Below are positions 61,584 through 64,000 of a DNA stretch of 64,000 nucleotides, piece after piece. This DNA comes from Anseranas semipalmata (Eukaryota; Chordata; Aves; Anseriformes; Anseranatidae), in assembly GCA_013399115.1 (NCBI GenBank), contig VXAA01000093.1, forward strand, positions 1 through 64,000, given 5' to 3'. Numbering within the stretch: the first letter of the stretch is position 1; each line of letters starts with the position of its first letter. Made by a program: the position numbers and the translations under genes. The notes under the pieces were generated by a model. That model was not told the DNA's origin and searched no databases. It worked only from the letters and a program-made list of their open reading frames with translations.

Positions 61584-64000
61584 GTGCAGAAGTTATCAAT
61601 AAATCAAGCACATTTTTCCATTAATTCTCCATTGGTTGAGAACCTTCTGAGGAAGACAGATAAAATTTCTACTGCTGACAAAACTGCAGGAGTGGATTCA
61701 TTTTTCTGATGAACTTACATCATGTCCTGCAAAGTGTGGAGCCTTTACTCTCCCAATCTGGATAATTGGTTGAGCTGTCACTTAACTCTGTGCAAAAGCA
61801 GCACCTTGCAAGCCTAATCTTGGGGGTGGGCATGGAGGAAGAAAAGAAAAGAAAAAAGGAAAAGAATGAAGAGGAAAGCCAAGGTATCTTCCTCCTTTCA
61901 TTTCTCTAATCCACCTTTCAGTTTTGAATTCTGTGTTCCATAATGGAATTCCAATCTGTCTGTGTTTTTGCGTATTTGTATCTCTCACATTAATTTTCCC
62001 AAAATGTGCAGTGGCTTTTTATTCGTAGTTCCCAGTAAAGTTAATGACAGGCACATGCCCAAATCCTTCCAAACTCTGAAAATGTAGAGAAACATTGTGT
62101 CATAGCCTCAATGCATAACTTTTAATATACCCAGTTAATTAATTCCGATCAAGACTACATTACAGGTTCTTTAATTGCCATTTAAATGTAGTCTTTTATA
62201 TACTTATTCAGAATCTCTACATTCTAAGTAATTTTGCTGTTACAATATAGTAACATTTGGTATTCTTTGATTTGTGGGCTATGTACTTCAGCCTGATTGC
62301 TTTGTCCTTATGTATGAATTAGCCAGCAAAACACCATAGAATAGTTCTTTTGTGCCTACAAAATTTCTTTGCAAATGGGTAGGCTAAATAGGCACATGTG
62401 ATGACATACTCAGTAATTTTTTGAAGCAGATTTGTAGGGAGGTAGAGGTTTCATTTCATTTGGTGGAAAAAAATGTAAGTTACTATTACTTAGCAAGCAT
62501 TCTATTTTTGGATCTTTACTGTGTGAACAGCGGTATGCGAACATCTCTCAAAAGACATTAGCAGGACTTTGGACAACAAGGGCACGTTAGGCTTGGGGAG
62601 TGAATACAAGGTCTGAGAAACTCCTGACAGGCAACAGCAAACATTCGGTGGGTGATGATATGCAGCCACAGGACAGCCCTATTTAGATATGTCATTCACA
62701 CTATAGCTGAGGCACCATTAAGAGTCTTGAGTTTACTCTGGCTAAACCATACAACATAATTCCTTGGTTCAAACATGAATAATCTTTAGATGCTATTGCA
62801 GTTTAAAAATCAAGCTAAAATAAACATCTTTTTCAGCTAGACATTTATCATTGCATAGTAGTTAGACAAATAAAATACTACAGTCTGAGATCCTTATAAA
62901 ACAATATATATTAGGTGCCAGAGAAGGCATAACAGATGCCATCTCTGACTATAAAAGTAATTTACAGTTTCAAACATAGTCATGACTTGAATGTACACAA
63001 ATTATTGGAAAAGGGGATCAGAGGTTATAAAGTCTCCTTTTGTAACTGGATTTCTTATGTCTGCTATTTCACATTGAAATCCACATTTGGGAATTATTTT
63101 ATAATGGCCTGCTTTCAGTTTATCTAAACTTTTCAGATATGTTGGCTAAAAAGTGCCTGTGGCTGATGTGATCTACCAGCCAAGTATGTCATAAGAGAAC
63201 ATAATTTTTTTTTTCCAAAATTTTATTTGTGATACTGTGGAAGATTAAGCATTTTGCATTTCTGGTGTCTCCCATGCCAAATTGTCATATGTTTGTAGCA
63301 GGTTAATACAGAAGGGGGTTGACAAATCTTGCTATAATCACTACCCCATGTTGTTTTCATCCTCCTTGTCTGCTGCTCATTTTCGTTGTGAAAAACCCTA
63401 ATATATCAGTGACAGGAGGTCTGGATTTGTGGCCGACTGTTATAATTACTCCCACTGAGGCACTGTCAATAGGATTAAAATAAAGATTCTGGACCTGTCC
63501 ATCGTAGATGAGGTCAGCAACACTAGCAGTGGGAGTACTGTTTCTGCAAGCTGTGCTTTCAGTCCTGAGTTATGGAACCACAGACATTAATATGAAGCAA
63601 ATATTTGAAAGCTCCAGTGGAGAAAGACCAGCCTTTTTTCTGCATTAGCTAAAATATCCATCTGTAATAAATAATCTAACAGCATCCATCTATGTCCTGA
63701 CTATACACGTATGTATATTAATTTTCAAATGTATCAGAGCCCCAGAGAGTTTCAATTACAGAACAATCCATTTTGCATTTTATAATTAATAAAGTCTTTG
63801 CAGCTGCATAACTTCATCCAGGAAACATCTGCACAAACTCCTTGTGTATATATAATTTCTGTGAAAAGGGGTTTAGCAGAATTGTCTTTAATGTTTGCAG
63901 GCTTGGGGAGGGTAGAAATGTGGGGAGTTGATTAAGATAACACAAAACAAATCACAAGAGTGGAGGTTTATATCCACACAGATATAAAACAAATTCTAGC

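Larger units (their letters stand above)
46286..64000 (+). other. EPHA7: EPHA7 intron 3, last visible part
   Basis: AT-rich intronic DNA to the end of the window. It includes A-runs near 51537-51551 and 52531-52549, a T-rich patch near 53431-53475, a CAAA-rich tract at 61490-61583, a tRNA A-box-like motif at 48343-48354, and repeat-poor stretches near 62520-62700 and 63360-63720. I did not see the next EPHA7 exon (expected to continue the cysteine-rich region from residue 278) or any other gene. Confidence 0.75.

Noticed and set aside
61354..61709. Lys/Gln-rich and Phe/Val-rich open frames near 61354-61709
   Set aside because: Produced by the CAAA-rich simple repeat.
1..64000. CRISPR arrays, operons, ribosome binding sites, insertion sequences and other prokaryotic features
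   Set aside because: The window is vertebrate nuclear DNA with spliced exons and a LINE. No regularly spaced direct repeats or prokaryotic gene organisation were seen.

Overview
This is a vertebrate nuclear window, almost certainly from a bird and probably a galliform. It holds the 5' part of one gene, EPHA7 (Eph receptor tyrosine kinase A7), on the + strand. Three exons code for residues 1-277: the signal peptide, the whole ephrin-binding domain and the start of the cysteine-rich region. Avian origin is supported by a 5'-truncated CR1 LINE in intron 3 (about 26534-27198, minus strand), a possible CR1-type tail at the left edge, and EPHA7 residues that match the chicken protein as I remember it. 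The fibronectin, transmembrane, kinase, SAM and PDZ-motif exons lie beyond the right edge.

Layout: 1-10990 is AT-rich upstream DNA with no supportable gene. About 10990-14700 is a large CpG island covering the promoter, the 5'UTR, exon 1 (coding 12338-12434) and early intron 1. It is broken by a 615-base assembly gap (11532-12146) that probably hides the transcription start. Exon 2 is 16516-16580 and exon 3 is 20888-21557. From 21558 to the end (over 42 kb) everything is intron 3, and I saw no exon 4. The splice sites are canonical and the reading frame is continuous across all three exons.

Intron 3 holds the CR1 copy, a 13-copy heptanucleotide array (30331-30424), several possible relics of old tRNA-derived SINEs, and stretches that look like conserved noncoding elements, best at 37130-38010. 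It also has a nearly identical 2-kb tandem duplication (42181-44239 and 44241-46285) whose junction is a single N. This is most likely two unmerged overlapping contigs or alleles rather than real biology.

I found no new biological system. The best leads are candidate cis-regulatory elements of EPHA7, a yeast-consensus branch point before exon 3, several short perfect hairpins and palindromes, one unexplained 224-codon open frame, and the assembly artefact. Most long open frames elsewhere are chance, low-complexity or gap-spanning frames.
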